The notes under the pieces are model-generated. The model made no database searches. It was given only the letters and a program-made list of their open reading frames with translations, and was not told the DNA's origin. Both the position numbers and the translations under genes were made by a program. Shown piece by piece: positions 63,951 through 64,000 of a DNA stretch of 64,000 nucleotides. The stretch lies in assembly GCF_001570525.1 (NCBI RefSeq), contig NZ_BBXC01000020.1, positions 62,001-126,000 of the forward strand, given 5' to 3'. Positions within the stretch are counted from its first letter, which is position 1; each line of letters starts with the position of its first letter. Source of the DNA: Herbidospora sakaeratensis. GTDB lineage: Bacteria > Actinomycetota > Actinomycetes > Streptosporangiales > Streptosporangiaceae.

Positions 63951-64000
63951 TCAACGCGATCCATTCGTGACCGATGGCTGTGATCATCAGATTCACCAGT

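Overview
High-GC actinomycete chromosome (about 70% G+C by eye). GTG starts, ATGA/GTGA stop-start overlaps, several probable leaderless genes, and many secreted multidomain glycoside hydrolases and two-component systems suggest a soil filamentous actinobacterium. A Streptosporangiaceae-like genome is a guess. I see no insertion sequence, prophage or CRISPR array.

Left edge (1-377, minus strand). This is the most unusual part. Two tRNA-like units lie head to tail, each with its 3' half BEFORE its 5' half, so they are circularly permuted. In each unit the outer ends pair through two stacked helices (P1, P2) that show compensatory changes between the units. Joining each unit at the same sequence context gives a tRNA-Arg(CCG) with all arms canonical and a tRNA-Gly(CCC)-like molecule. 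A good promoter lies directly upstream, and a new reading frame with a strong ribosome site begins directly downstream and leaves the window.

500-6552: a PrmC-like methyltransferase, a PASTA-domain protein, a SAM methyltransferase, a DUF6745 pair, small membrane proteins and a NarL-type two-component system. 6732-16975: a giant secreted GH87 alpha-1,3-glucanase, a threonine-synthase-like enzyme, a TetR/NAD-dependent reductase pair, a GH18 chitinase and a DUF1275 membrane protein. 16935-25230: an EF-G paralogue with a 34-codon leader peptide and a possible WhiB7-type promoter, then a CitB/DcuS-like two-component system divergent from a tctCBA tricarboxylate uptake operon, and a TetR gene. 25315-32830: a P450, two overlapping genes for Asn/Ser/Gly-rich exported proteins, RraA, a DinB-like protein, an island of visibly lower G+C encoding a DUF4365 (PD-(D/E)XK-like) protein and a partner, an NlpC/P60 hydrolase, DoxX and PAP2. 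32917-40370: three two-component systems, an alpha/beta hydrolase and a lipoprotein.

40459-52332 is a polysaccharide region: an MBOAT/SGNH O-acetylation pair, a GH5 cellulase behind a CebR-like box, a GH43-plus-ABC sugar operon controlled by a divergent LacI gene with two matching operators, and a GH26-like enzyme. 52325-62452 is a nine-gene operon (peptide-type ABC importer, four luciferase-like flavin monooxygenases, DUF1684) in which every adjacent gene pair overlaps; it is probably for uptake and oxidative cleavage of an organosulfur or related compound. The window ends with a divergent SDR/TetR pair sharing two TGGAC-N6-GTYCA operators.

All functions are read from sequence features and family knowledge; no searches were run.
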